DNA of 64,000 nucleotides. It comes from Planctomycetota bacterium. GTDB taxonomy: Bacteria; Planctomycetota; UBA8742; UBA2392. The position numbers were made by a program, and so were the translations under genes. Below the pieces are notes generated by a model, which ran no database searches, was not told the DNA's origin, and saw nothing but the letters and a program-made list of their open reading frames with translations. This document shows, piece after piece, positions 8,456 to 16,471 of this stretch (position 1 is the first letter of the stretch; every line of letters starts with the position of its first letter). The stretch lies in contig JAHBYA010000003.1 of the NCBI GenBank assembly GCA_019636195.1, forward strand, positions 186,001 to 250,000. Direction: 5' to 3'.

Positions 8456-9535
8456 ATGTCCACCATCATCCATGTCGTCGGCACCGGCACGATTGGCGAG
8501 CCCCTGATCGGGATGCTCACGCACTTCCGCAAAGAGCTGGGCATTGACGAAGTCACCTTCAACAAGCGCACACCGCTGAAGACCGACCGCAGCAAGGTCG
8601 TTGACCTGCTCAAGCGCGGCGCAAAGCTCGCCACCGCCCGCGACCAGATGGCCGGCTTTGAAAAGATGGGCTGCAAGGCTGCCTACGAAACCGAAGAAGC
8701 CATCATGCGCGCCACCGTCGTCATCGACTGCACGCCCAGCGGCGCGGGACTGGCCAACAAAGAGCAGTACTACCTCAAGGCCGCGCAGGCCGGCGGCAAG
8801 GGCTACATCGCGCAGGGCAGCGAGTTCGGCTTCGGCAAAATGTACGCGCGCGGCATCAACGACGAAACGCTGGTGCCCGGCGAAGACAAGTTCATTCACG
8901 TGGTAAGCTGCAACACCCACAACCTGGCCGCGCTGATCAAGCTGTTTGCGACGCGGCACAACACGGCGCCCGAAAACCTTGTCAGCGCCGACTTTGTCTG
9001 CATGCGCCGCGCCAACGACGTAAGCCAGGACGACAGCTTTGTCGCAAGCCCCGAAGTCGGCAAGCACAAAGACGAAGGCTTCGGCACGCACCACGCCCGC
9101 GACGCCTACCACCTGTACAAGACCAAGGGCTGGGAGTTCACCAACCTGTTCAGCAGCGCGATCAAGATGCCCACGCAGTACATGCACATGGTTCGCTTTC
9201 ACCTGCGCGTCAAAGAGGCCACCACGGTTGAAAAGCTGATCACCGCCATCCGCGAAGACGACCGCCAGGCCCTGACCTTCAAGAAGAGCGCGAACTCCGT
9301 GTTCAGCTTCGGGCGCGACCACGGCTTTTTCGGCCGCATCCTGAACCAGACCGTGATCCCGCACGAGTGCCTGATGGTCAACGGCGGCGGCCATGACATC
9401 TACGGATTCTGCTTCACGCCGCAAGACGGCAACAGCCTGCTGAGCAGCATTGCGGCTGCGCTGTGGCAGATCGACCCTGCCAGCTACGAGCAGAAGATCC
9501 AGGTGCTCAAGCCGTACTTCTTTGAAGAGGTCTAA
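8456..9535 (+). CDS. Type II (archaeal-type) glyceraldehyde-3-phosphate dehydrogenase homologue
   Basis: 359 aa. N-terminal dinucleotide-binding G-T-G-T-I-G-E (residues 9-15). V-V-I-D-C-T-P-S-G-A-G (88-98), then H-V-V-S-C-N-T-H-N-L with the candidate catalytic Cys152, C-M-R-R-A-N-D, T-H-H-A-R-D with candidate His212/213, and S-A-I-K-M-P-T-Q-Y-M-H-M. These blocks and their order match the archaeal phosphorylating GAPDH family (NAD(P)+, EC 1.2.1.59), not the usual bacterial GapA. The protein has extra residues at about 30-60 and 130-147 relative to archaeal enzymes as I remember them. Activity is inferred; a paralogue with another aldehyde substrate is possible. AAGGAGG lies 4 nt before ATG. 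Confidence 0.7.
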   Translation: MSTIIHVVGTGTIGEPLIGMLTHFRKELGIDEVTFNKRTPLKTDRSKVVDLLKRGAKLATARDQMAGFEKMGCKAAYETEEAIMRATVVIDCTPSGAGLANKEQYYLKAAQAGGKGYIAQGSEFGFGKMYARGINDETLVPGEDKFIHVVSCNTHNLAALIKLFATRHNTAPENLVSADFVCMRRANDVSQDDSFVASPEVGKHKDEGFGTHHARDAYHLYKTKGWEFTNLFSSAIKMPTQYMHMVRFHLRVKEATTVEKLITAIREDDRQALTFKKSANSVFSFGRDHGFFGRILNQTVIPHECLMVNGGGHDIYGFCFTPQDGNSLLSSIAAALWQIDPASYEQKIQVLKPYFFEEV

Positions 9536-9558
9536 CTCGCCGCGCGACCGGAGACTGC

Positions 9559-10044
9559 ATGCGACTGTTTGCCCCTTGCCTGATGGCGCTTGCCTTGCTG
9601 GTCACCGGCTGCGGCGGGATACCGCCTGAAGCCGACGCCGGAGTCAAGAAGGCTGCCGCTGCCTTTACGTCGAAAGACAAAGCCGCCATTGCGGCGGTGG
9701 TGGTGCCAAGCCAGCGCACCGGCGCGCTGGGCCTGTCTTCAGGGCTTGCGATCTCGGGCGCGGGGAAAAAGACCAGCGAGCTGACACTGGACGAGCTGCT
9801 GGACGTGGAGTTTTTCTCGCAGGTCAAGTCTGTCACGCCCGACATGGACCGCACCGACATGGTGGACGACAACACGGCGCACATCGGCGTGATGTTCGAC
9901 TTCGGTGACACCACGATTGCCGCGCGCAGTTTTGTGCTGAAGAAAGAGGGCGACGCCTGGCTGGTGGACATCAAAGCCACGCTGGACTGGTGGGAAAAGC
10001 TCAATGGCAGTGACGCCTTGTCCGCGATCGGCTTGAAGAAGTAG
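9559..10044 (+). CDS. Small lipoprotein
   Basis: 161 aa. Signal with lipobox V-T-G-C, Cys18. The mature part has helices followed by a beta-rich end with F-V-L-K-K-E-G-D-A-W-L-V-D-I-K, a pattern seen in small NTF2-like/DUF4878-type lipoproteins. GGAG lies just upstream of ATG. It follows the GAPDH-like gene by 23 bp and may be co-transcribed. Function unknown. Confidence 0.7.
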   Translation: MRLFAPCLMALALLVTGCGGIPPEADAGVKKAAAAFTSKDKAAIAAVVVPSQRTGALGLSSGLAISGAGKKTSELTLDELLDVEFFSQVKSVTPDMDRTDMVDDNTAHIGVMFDFGDTTIAARSFVLKKEGDAWLVDIKATLDWWEKLNGSDALSAIGLKK

Positions 10045-10062
10045 CACTGCGCGGGAAAACGT

Positions 10063-10092
10063 GACGGGGCAGCTCGGGAGGGCTGCCCCGTC
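10063..10092 (+). terminator. Hairpin after the lipoprotein gene (first of two)
   Basis: Perfect 11-bp stem GACGGGGCAGC / GCTGCCCCGTC with an 8-nt loop, starting 18 bp after the stop; only a weak T-run (TTCGTC) follows. Confidence 0.6.
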
Positions 10093-10096
10093 TTCG

Positions 10097-10239
10097 TCAA
10101 GCAGCGCTGGGCACCACCGCCTGACGACCACTGTTGGACTGCGGGTGATACGCCCGCGGTCGTTTTGTTTTTGTATGCGGGGTGGCTTGCCGCCACCCCG
10201 CACCTGTCAAGCCGCGCTGGGCACCGCAGCCTGACGAAC
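10097..10239. repeat. Imperfect direct repeat pair flanking terminator hairpins
   Basis: A 33-bp sequence beginning TCAAGCAGCGCTGGGCACC at 10097-10129 recurs with a few changes at 10207-10239 (TCAAGCCGCGCTGGGCACC), 110 bp later. Between the copies lie the terminator at 10137-10174 and a perfect 11-bp hairpin, TGCGGGGTGGC / GCCACCCCGCA (10176-10202). The second copy abuts the end of the FHA gene. Confidence 0.6.
10137..10174 (+). terminator. Rho-independent terminator (second of two)
   Basis: Stem GACTGCGGG / CCCGCGGTC (9 pairs, one G-U) with a 7-nt loop, then GTTTTGTTTTTGT. This is the best canonical terminator of the intergenic space and faces the convergent FHA gene. Confidence 0.8.
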
Positions 10240-10244
10240 TGATC

Positions 10245-13004
10245 TTACTGGCCACCCTTGCTGACGCTGTTGCCGTCGCCCTCATCCGTACTGCCGAACT
10301 TCTGCGTCCAGATGGTGCGGAACTTGCCGCTGCCAAGCACGCGCCAGCCGGGCGTGAGAATGTTGCGATGGTGGCCGCTGCTGTTGCACCAGGCGTCGTG
10401 GCTGCTCTGGGCGGTGGGGCCGGCGCTGTTCATGTGAATGTTCTCGCCGCCGCCGCCGCTGTAGCCTTCGTAGGCCATGCGCTCGGCGGGCGTGGCGCCG
10501 CGCGGTTCACCCTGGATGACGTGGGCGATCTGGCCGCCGTTGTGTTCGACGCAGTACTTGCTGTGGTGCCATGCGCCCCAGAACAGCTTGTCGTTCAGCT
10601 TCAGTGCGTGGCGCGCGAACATGATGCGGTATTCGTTGGTGATCTTGACCTGCAGCCGCCCGTCACCGTCGTAGTGGCCTTCGCCGGTGGGGAAGTTCTC
10701 GTTGTACTCCATCGCCTTGCGGTTGTAGTTGATCAGCGCCTCGTACTTTTTGGTGCTGCCGGCGTAGTTGCGGATAGTCAGCTTCTTGTTGGCTTCGCCG
10801 CGCAGGTACTCGATCGTTTCTTCGCTGGTGCTCTTGTGGTAGGCGTTGCTCGGGTCGAGTCGATCCATGCGCTCGCTGATGTTGCGGACCTTCTCAATCA
10901 CCGCCTCGTACTCAGGATTGGACTGGCCCAGGAAGCTGGTTGAGTCATTCCAGATTTCGCGCACCGCCGCCACCCGCGCGTTGACCTCGGCCTGTACTTC
11001 GGCCTGGTTGGGGCCGTAGGGGTAGGGGTAGCGCACGCTGTCCATGATCAGCTCAAGGGCATGCGCGCGCCGCTTGTCAAGCTCGGTCAGCAGCGCGTCC
11101 ATCTTGGACTTGTCGGCGCTCAGCAGGCCGGCGGCGTTTTCCGCCTTGACCATTTCCTTGTCGAGCACTTCCTGCAGGATGATGATCGCGCCGGGTACCG
11201 CGCGCTCGCCCATGGCCAGCAGCTCGTTGAAGGCCGTCTCAGCCTCTTCGCGACGCTTCTTGTCCTTGCTGCTGATGCCCTTCTCAAAGCGGTCCAGCAC
11301 AGCCTTGAGATTGCGGCGGAACAGGAAGTCTTCCTTTTCTTCGGGAGCGATCAGGCTGCCCTCGAATTCGACGAAACCGCCTTCCGGAATTGCCATCTTA
11401 CGCTTGGTCGCGATCAGGTTGTCGATGCCTTCCTTCCATTCGTTGCGGGCCTTCCAGGTGCGGCAGGCGCGCATCGCGGCGTCGTCCATCAGGCCGCTGT
11501 CGAAGGCGTAGATCGTGGCAGCCAGCAGGTCTTCCGGTGTCAGCGCCGGCGTGCGGTCATACAGCTGCAGCCGGTCGGCGGGCTTGATGTCTTCCCACTT
11601 GACCTGCGTGCGGAAGCCCAGCTCTTCGCCGGTCTTCTTGTCCTTCGTGAACACGTCCAACTGCAGGCGCTCTTTGGTCGCGCCGCGGATGCGGGCCTTG
11701 TCGCCCTTCCAGGCAAACGAGTCGTCGGTCAGCTTCTTGTCGATGCAGGCCTGGATCATGCGGTTGTGCAGCGCGGCGATCAGCTTGGCTTCGCTGCGCG
11801 GGCCGTCGGGCAGCAACGGGTTCTTGCCGGGCAGGCGTTTTTCTTCTTCCTTGACCTTGCCCAGGATGCTGGGTTTCTCCTCGACGACCGGGCCTTCCGG
11901 CTGCTTCGGGGCAGCTTCGCGCGAGGCATTCACGCGCTCAATCTCGCGGTCAAGGGTGGTGCGCAGTTCTTCGTCCAGCCATGCCTGGCGGCGGATTACC
12001 TCAATCACCGCCAGCGCGTCATCAAAGCGGCGGGCGTCGGTGTGGCGGGCGACTTCGCGCAGGCCCTCGTTGACGAAGCGGCTGTTGGCGTCCTGTGTTT
12101 CCTTGCGGGCCTTCTCGATCCGCGACTTGCCGTTGCGGGCAAGGCCGGCGACGTAGGTGTCGGCGGCAAGCCAGCGCTCCAGCGCGGTAATGGTCGCCAT
12201 CGCGTCGCCGAACTGCTGGTCGCGCGCCTGCATCTGGGCCATCACGATGTCGTTGTCGATGCGCATGACGACTTCGCCGTCAAGCTGGCGAAGCAGGCTT
12301 TTCTTCATGTCGGCGACTTCGCCGCGCGCCACGGTGCCGCGCTTGTCGGCAAGGCTCTGTTCAAGTTGCTCAAGGCGCTTGATGCGGCCAAGGGTATCGC
12401 CCTCAGACTCGGTGATTTCGCGGGCGAGCGTGAGCACGGCCCTTTCTTCGTCGCTGAGTTCGGCCTTGCGCTTTTCGGGGTCACCGCTTGCTACGCTTGG
12501 CGTGTCAACGCTGCCGCCGGTCTGCGTAAGCACAAACCACCCGCCGCCCAGCAGCACAAGCAGCACCGCACAGGCAGCCACGATGGCCGGCGCCGGGCTC
12601 TTGCGCGGCGGGATGTACGCCATCGGGCGTTCGCCTTCCGTGACGGCTGCAACCGGCGCTACCCGCCGCGCTGGTGCGGGGCGGGCCGGCGCCTTGTTCG
12701 CCCCGGGAACGGGCGCCAGACCGGTCACCTTGATGGTGCTGCGGCCGATCTGGATTACGTCGCCTTCCTTCAAGAAGGCGAAGTTCACTTTCTCGCCATT
12801 GACGGAAGTGCCATTGGCGGACATCTGGTCGATCAACTTCCAGCCATCCACAGTGCGCTCAAGGGATCCGTGCTGCCTGGAAGCGGCTTTTTCGCCGACC
12901 AGCGCAATGTCGCAGGTCTCGGCGCGGCCGAAGGTGATGACGCCAAGGTCCGGGTTTGGTTCAAACTCGGTGGTCTGGCCGTCCAGGGTGATGATGAGCT
13001 TCAT
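10245..13004 (-). CDS. FHA - transmembrane - CAP/SCP domain fusion protein
   Basis: 919 aa from ATG 13004 (GGAG 7 nt upstream; the frame also opens 2 codons earlier at TTG). Residues about 20-95 are an FHA domain: F-G-R-A-E-T-C-D-I, S-R-Q-H-G, N-G-T-S-V-N-G, the phosphothreonine-binding motifs. A Pro/Ala linker and one membrane segment (about 138-158) follow. The long middle is helical and charged. The last about 130 residues form a CAP/SCP/PR-1 domain: G-G-G-G-E-N-I, N-S-S-G-H-H-R-N-I-L, W-T-Q-K-F-G. This puts the FHA in the cytoplasm and CAP outside. It could link the Ser/Thr kinase at 17456 to the envelope; that link is inference. Confidence 0.8.
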   Translation of the reverse strand: MKLIITLDGQTTEFEPNPDLGVITFGRAETCDIALVGEKAASRQHGSLERTVDGWKLIDQMSANGTSVNGEKVNFAFLKEGDVIQIGRSTIKVTGLAPVPGANKAPARPAPARRVAPVAAVTEGERPMAYIPPRKSPAPAIVAACAVLLVLLGGGWFVLTQTGGSVDTPSVASGDPEKRKAELSDEERAVLTLAREITESEGDTLGRIKRLEQLEQSLADKRGTVARGEVADMKKSLLRQLDGEVVMRIDNDIVMAQMQARDQQFGDAMATITALERWLAADTYVAGLARNGKSRIEKARKETQDANSRFVNEGLREVARHTDARRFDDALAVIEVIRRQAWLDEELRTTLDREIERVNASREAAPKQPEGPVVEEKPSILGKVKEEEKRLPGKNPLLPDGPRSEAKLIAALHNRMIQACIDKKLTDDSFAWKGDKARIRGATKERLQLDVFTKDKKTGEELGFRTQVKWEDIKPADRLQLYDRTPALTPEDLLAATIYAFDSGLMDDAAMRACRTWKARNEWKEGIDNLIATKRKMAIPEGGFVEFEGSLIAPEEKEDFLFRRNLKAVLDRFEKGISSKDKKRREEAETAFNELLAMGERAVPGAIIILQEVLDKEMVKAENAAGLLSADKSKMDALLTELDKRRAHALELIMDSVRYPYPYGPNQAEVQAEVNARVAAVREIWNDSTSFLGQSNPEYEAVIEKVRNISERMDRLDPSNAYHKSTSEETIEYLRGEANKKLTIRNYAGSTKKYEALINYNRKAMEYNENFPTGEGHYDGDGRLQVKITNEYRIMFARHALKLNDKLFWGAWHHSKYCVEHNGGQIAHVIQGEPRGATPAERMAYEGYSGGGGENIHMNSAGPTAQSSHDAWCNSSGHHRNILTPGWRVLGSGKFRTIWTQKFGSTDEGDGNSVSKGGQ

Positions 13005-13369
13005 GTGCAACTCCGTTTACACCGTTGGTAACCACGTAAACCGTGGTTTCTCAAAGCGTTGGTACAGTCCTCTCCGACGGGTCAGGATGCGTTTGGCGTG
13101 CCAATCGTGAATCCTACCCGCGAGTCCCGTCACTTCGTCGGCAAGCATCCAACAGAGCCGCGTTTGTGCGCAAAAAATATACATATTGGCAGGTCTTGGA
13201 CCAGCGAACCACTGGGCAGGGTAAGTCGCTGTTTTCGTAAACCTTGATATCAACGTAGTTACCAGTCACACCCGGTCCGAGGCTGTCGTGTAAAGATTAT
13301 ACGTCGATTTACGGGTGGGGGATGGGCTAGCCAGTTCTATAATCTGAATCATCCGCTACAGGAGAAACC
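13005..13369. promoter_or_regulatory. AT-rich divergent regulatory region with palindromes
   Basis: 365 bp between divergent genes, clearly more AT-rich than its surroundings. It contains AACCACG-taaac-CGTGGTT (13030-13048), the perfect palindrome TTGATATCAA (13244-13253) and an exact TATAAT (13338-13343), 26 bp before the plus-strand start codon at 13370, with no good -35. The palindromes are candidate operator sites. No gene seen. Confidence 0.45.
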
Positions 13370-13978
13370 ATGGGCAAGCCGGACAAAAAGAAGGGCAAGG
13401 GTGGGACGATCCTGCTGGTCATCTTGCTTCTGCTGGTCGGGGTGATTGCGGCAGGCTACTTCAAGCCGGACTTGCCTGTGATCGGGCCGCTGGTCGCCAG
13501 TTTCTTCAAGGCTGGTGCCCAGGGCGTTGACCAGAGCGGCTTGTACAAAGTGAAAGTCATGAAAGTGGCGCTGGATCCGCAGGAGTTCCGGGACGGAGAA
13601 AAGATCGACATCCAGGTCGTCGTGAAGCGCGTGGATGGCGAAGGCAAGGAAAAGACAGTCTGGGAAAGCAAGCAGTACGGCGACCGGCTGGCCACGGTCG
13701 GCAAGGACGAGTTGACGGCCAAGTGGGACGACCGGCCGTTTGAGTGCGCTTGGAAAGTGGGCGACAAGTTCATCGTCGAGGTGTGGGATCGCACGGGCAT
13801 CAGCAGCACCAAGGTAGCGGAGTGGACCAGCGACCCTAAGGGCCGCGAGTTCCCGCTGAAGACGCAGCGCACGCTCAGCCCGTTCAAAGGCGGCAAGACC
13901 GTCGAGTCCCGCAAAGGCGCTACCAACCAGATCGTGTTTGAAGCCGAACGCGTGGGCGAATACCCGGTTGAAAGTTAG
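13370..13978 (+). CDS. Small membrane-anchored protein
   Basis: 202 aa. Lys/Gly-rich start, one membrane segment (about 13-29), then a beta-rich soluble domain with repeated charged strands (for example K-I-D-I-Q-V-V-V-K-R-V-D). AGGAG lies 6 nt before ATG and a TATAAT box 26 bp upstream, so it probably has its own promoter. kdsA follows 83 bp later on the same strand. I do not recognise the family; the soluble part is probably exported. Confidence 0.65.
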   Translation: MGKPDKKKGKGGTILLVILLLLVGVIAAGYFKPDLPVIGPLVASFFKAGAQGVDQSGLYKVKVMKVALDPQEFRDGEKIDIQVVVKRVDGEGKEKTVWESKQYGDRLATVGKDELTAKWDDRPFECAWKVGDKFIVEVWDRTGISSTKVAEWTSDPKGREFPLKTQRTLSPFKGGKTVESRKGATNQIVFEAERVGEYPVES

Positions 13979-14061
13979 GGCAGCGACGCCATCAACGCCC
14001 GCCCCTTGCATTGGGCGCGGGAAATCGGTTATTGGTCAGCCGCTGAGCAAACGAGAACCCC

Positions 14062-14886
14062 ATGCAAGTCGGCCCTGTCTCTCTGGATGGCAGAAACCTG
14101 TTTTTGATCGCCGGCCCGTGCGTGCTTGAAAACGCCGACATCCCGCGCGTGATTTGCGAGCGCGTCAAGGCCGCCTGCGCGCCCCTGCACATCAACTACA
14201 TCTTCAAAGCCAGCTTCGACAAAGCCAACCGCACCAGCGGCAAGAGCTTTCGCGGCCCCGGCATTGACGAGGGTTTGAAGCAACTTGCCGCCATCGGCCG
14301 CGAGTTCGGCGTGCCGGTGCTGACCGACGTGCACCTGCCCGAGCACTGCGAACCCGCGGCGCAGGCGATCGACGTGTTGCAGATCCCCGCGTTTCTGTGC
14401 CGCCAGACCGATCTGCTGGAAGCGGCGGCGGCGGCGGCGGTAAAGCACAACCGCGTCGTGAACATAAAGAAGGGCCAGTTTCTGGCGCCGGGCGACATGG
14501 CCAACGTGGTTGCGAAAATGACCGAAGCCGGAGCCAAAGGCCGCGTGATGCTGACCGAGCGCGGCGCGAGCTTCGGCTACAACAACCTGGTCAGTGATAT
14601 GCGCAGCATACCGATCATGCAGCGGACGGGCTGTCCGGTGGTGTTCGATGCCACCCACAGCGTTCAGCTGCCGGGCGGGGCAGGCGACAAGAGCGGCGGC
14701 CAGCGCGAGTTCGCGCCGGTGCTGGCGCGTGCCGCGGTGGCAGCCGGCGCCGATGGCATCTTCGCCGAGACGCACCCGGAGCCCGACAAGGCGCTGAGCG
14801 ACGGGCCCAACATGATTCCGCTGAGCGAGTTGCCGGGCGTGCTCAAGACCCTGCAAAGCATCTTCCACACCGTGCGCGTGGCGTAA
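14062..14886 (+). CDS. kdsA: KDO-8-phosphate synthase, metal-dependent class
   Basis: 274 aa. Condenses arabinose-5-phosphate with PEP to 3-deoxy-D-manno-octulosonate-8-phosphate. Visible: I-A-G-P-C-V-L-E with Cys20, K-A-S-F-D-K-A-N-R-T-S (49-59), D-V-L-Q-I-P-A-F-L-C-R-Q-T-D-L, D-A-T-H-S-V-Q and A-E-T-H-P-E-P. The Cys at position 20 is the metal ligand of the metal-dependent class; the metal-free E. coli type has Asn there. Supplies the pathway continued by kdsB (20185) and fed by kdsD (42612). Weak GAGAA before ATG. Its stop lies 2 bp from the end of the convergent GspK-like gene. Confidence 0.95.
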   Translation: MQVGPVSLDGRNLFLIAGPCVLENADIPRVICERVKAACAPLHINYIFKASFDKANRTSGKSFRGPGIDEGLKQLAAIGREFGVPVLTDVHLPEHCEPAAQAIDVLQIPAFLCRQTDLLEAAAAAAVKHNRVVNIKKGQFLAPGDMANVVAKMTEAGAKGRVMLTERGASFGYNNLVSDMRSIPIMQRTGCPVVFDATHSVQLPGGAGDKSGGQREFAPVLARAAVAAGADGIFAETHPEPDKALSDGPNMIPLSELPGVLKTLQSIFHTVRVA

Positions 14887-14888
14887 AC

Positions 14889-16400
14889 TCAGCTCGTTGA
14901 GACATCGCGGAACAGCAGCGTAAGCTTGATTGCCGGCTGCGGCGGCAGGCCGTCACCTTCACCTTCAGCGGGCGCGGGCTGGGCTGGCGCCGGGGGCGCC
15001 GGCTGTCCGGGTTGACCGGGCTGTCCAGGCTGGCCGGGTTGTGCCGGCGCCTGGTTGGTGCCGGTGCGGCGATAGACCGCCCTGATCTTGTGGGTGACCT
15101 TGCCGACGGTGGCCGCAGCCTCGACCGTGTACACGGTGCTGCGCACGGTCAGCCACGGGCGGAACCGGTTGAACACTTCCTCGGACAATCCTTCGATAGT
15201 TGGGGCGGGCTGTTCACCTTCGCCGGCCTGCTGGTTGTTGACGCGCTGGGCAAAGGCCGCGTAGTTGGCGATGTCGCCGGCGCGGAAGCTGGCCTTGTCT
15301 TCTTCTTCGCCTTCGGCGGGCGGCTGGGTGGTCGGGATTTCGCCGGTTTCTTCGGCCTTCTTGGCATCCACGCGGTCCTGCTGGCGTGCGGTGACAATCA
15401 GGTCCACGACGTCCCAGGTAAGGTCAGGGTCCAGCGCCATCAGTATCTCGCGCGGCGCGGTGTTCACGTTGATACGTCCCACGGTGTACAGGGTAAGGAA
15501 GTGAATGATGCCCATCGGGTTGGGGTCGCGGCTGCGCATGTCGTCGGCTTCGAGCGCGCTGCGGGTGGATTCAAAGCGTTCCTCCTCGGTCATTTCGTGC
15601 CACGGCGGCGGCGGCTCATCGTTGTCGTTGCGGCGCTCGATCGGCTCGTTGGCTTTGCGCACGCCGCCGTACACCAGCTTCTGGTCGGTGGCCCAGCCCT
15701 CCACCTGCATCAGCTCGCCGAGCGTGAGCATTTCAAATGGAGTCTGCTTCTTCATGCCGCGCACGTCGCCCTCGCCCTCTGCCGTGAACTCCAGTTCGTC
15801 GGATTCTTCGGTGACGCGCTCTTTCAGGTACTTGATCAGGTTGCGCACCAGCGTGTCGGGATTGGCTTCGCTGGCGTCGCCGACGCTGCGCGAGCGGCGC
15901 ACGTCGCCGACCAAAATCGGCTCGCCAAGGCGTTCGCTGTTTTCCAGCAGGCGCTTGTCGGTGCGGCGGCAGATCTCGATCAGGCGCTTAAGCACCTCGG
16001 CGGCCTGCTTCTGCTGCTCTTCGCTGCCGCGCACCAGCAGCAGCAGGTTGAACTTGCGGTCTTCGTCAACCACCAGCACGCTCGGGTCGCGCGGCCGCTC
16101 ACCATCGGCTGTGCCGAAGCGCTCCCCTTCCCAACTGTAGGTCTTGGCCCACTCTTCGTTCAGGCTGTCGTAGTCGCTGTACTTGTCCAGCCGCAACATT
16201 GCGCCGGCGCGCACCAGCGCCATTTCAGCCAGGTAGGCGGCGCGCAGGTCGTCGCGCACGTTGCCTGAAACACCGGCTTCGCGCTGCACGTCGCTTTGCA
16301 GGCCGTACACCAGCACTGCCAGCATCACGATCAGTATCAACACCACAAGCAGCGCGAAACCGCGTCGGCGCCTGCGTGCAAGTGAGCGGCGTTGGACCAT
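14889..16400 (-). CDS. GspK-like minor pseudopilin / type II secretion protein
   Basis: 503 aa. Arg-rich start, R-R-G-F-A-L-L-V-V-L prepilin-like segment (hydrophobic about 14-33), then the helix continuing into A-Y-L-A-E-M-A-L-V-R-A. Later G-R-I-N-V-N-T-A-P-R-E-I-L-M-A-L-D, the helix-hairpin-like block conserved in GspK, and a Gly-Gln-Pro repeat (Q-P-G iterated) near the C-terminus. GspK caps the pseudopilus with GspI and GspJ; none of these is in the window, so the rest of the machine must be elsewhere. The tail from about 440 is Pro/Gln-rich and probably disordered. Longer than the usual 300-340 aa. Confidence 0.75.
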   Translation of the reverse strand: MVQRRSLARRRRRGFALLVVLILIVMLAVLVYGLQSDVQREAGVSGNVRDDLRAAYLAEMALVRAGAMLRLDKYSDYDSLNEEWAKTYSWEGERFGTADGERPRDPSVLVVDEDRKFNLLLLVRGSEEQQKQAAEVLKRLIEICRRTDKRLLENSERLGEPILVGDVRRSRSVGDASEANPDTLVRNLIKYLKERVTEESDELEFTAEGEGDVRGMKKQTPFEMLTLGELMQVEGWATDQKLVYGGVRKANEPIERRNDNDEPPPPWHEMTEEERFESTRSALEADDMRSRDPNPMGIIHFLTLYTVGRINVNTAPREILMALDPDLTWDVVDLIVTARQQDRVDAKKAEETGEIPTTQPPAEGEEEDKASFRAGDIANYAAFAQRVNNQQAGEGEQPAPTIEGLSEEVFNRFRPWLTVRSTVYTVEAAATVGKVTHKIRAVYRRTGTNQAPAQPGQPGQPGQPGQPAPPAPAQPAPAEGEGDGLPPQPAIKLTLLFRDVSTS

Positions 16401-16471
16401 GGTGTTTTAACGCCTGAGTGTCCTGCAGGTTGTCGGCGACTTCGGGTTCAGGGCGTCGAGTCTCGAGCAGC

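Noticed and set aside
11061..13031. 656-codon plus-strand frame over the FHA-CAP gene
   Set aside because: Antisense shadow: no ribosome binding site, no domain, and the minus-strand frame has FHA and CAP motifs.
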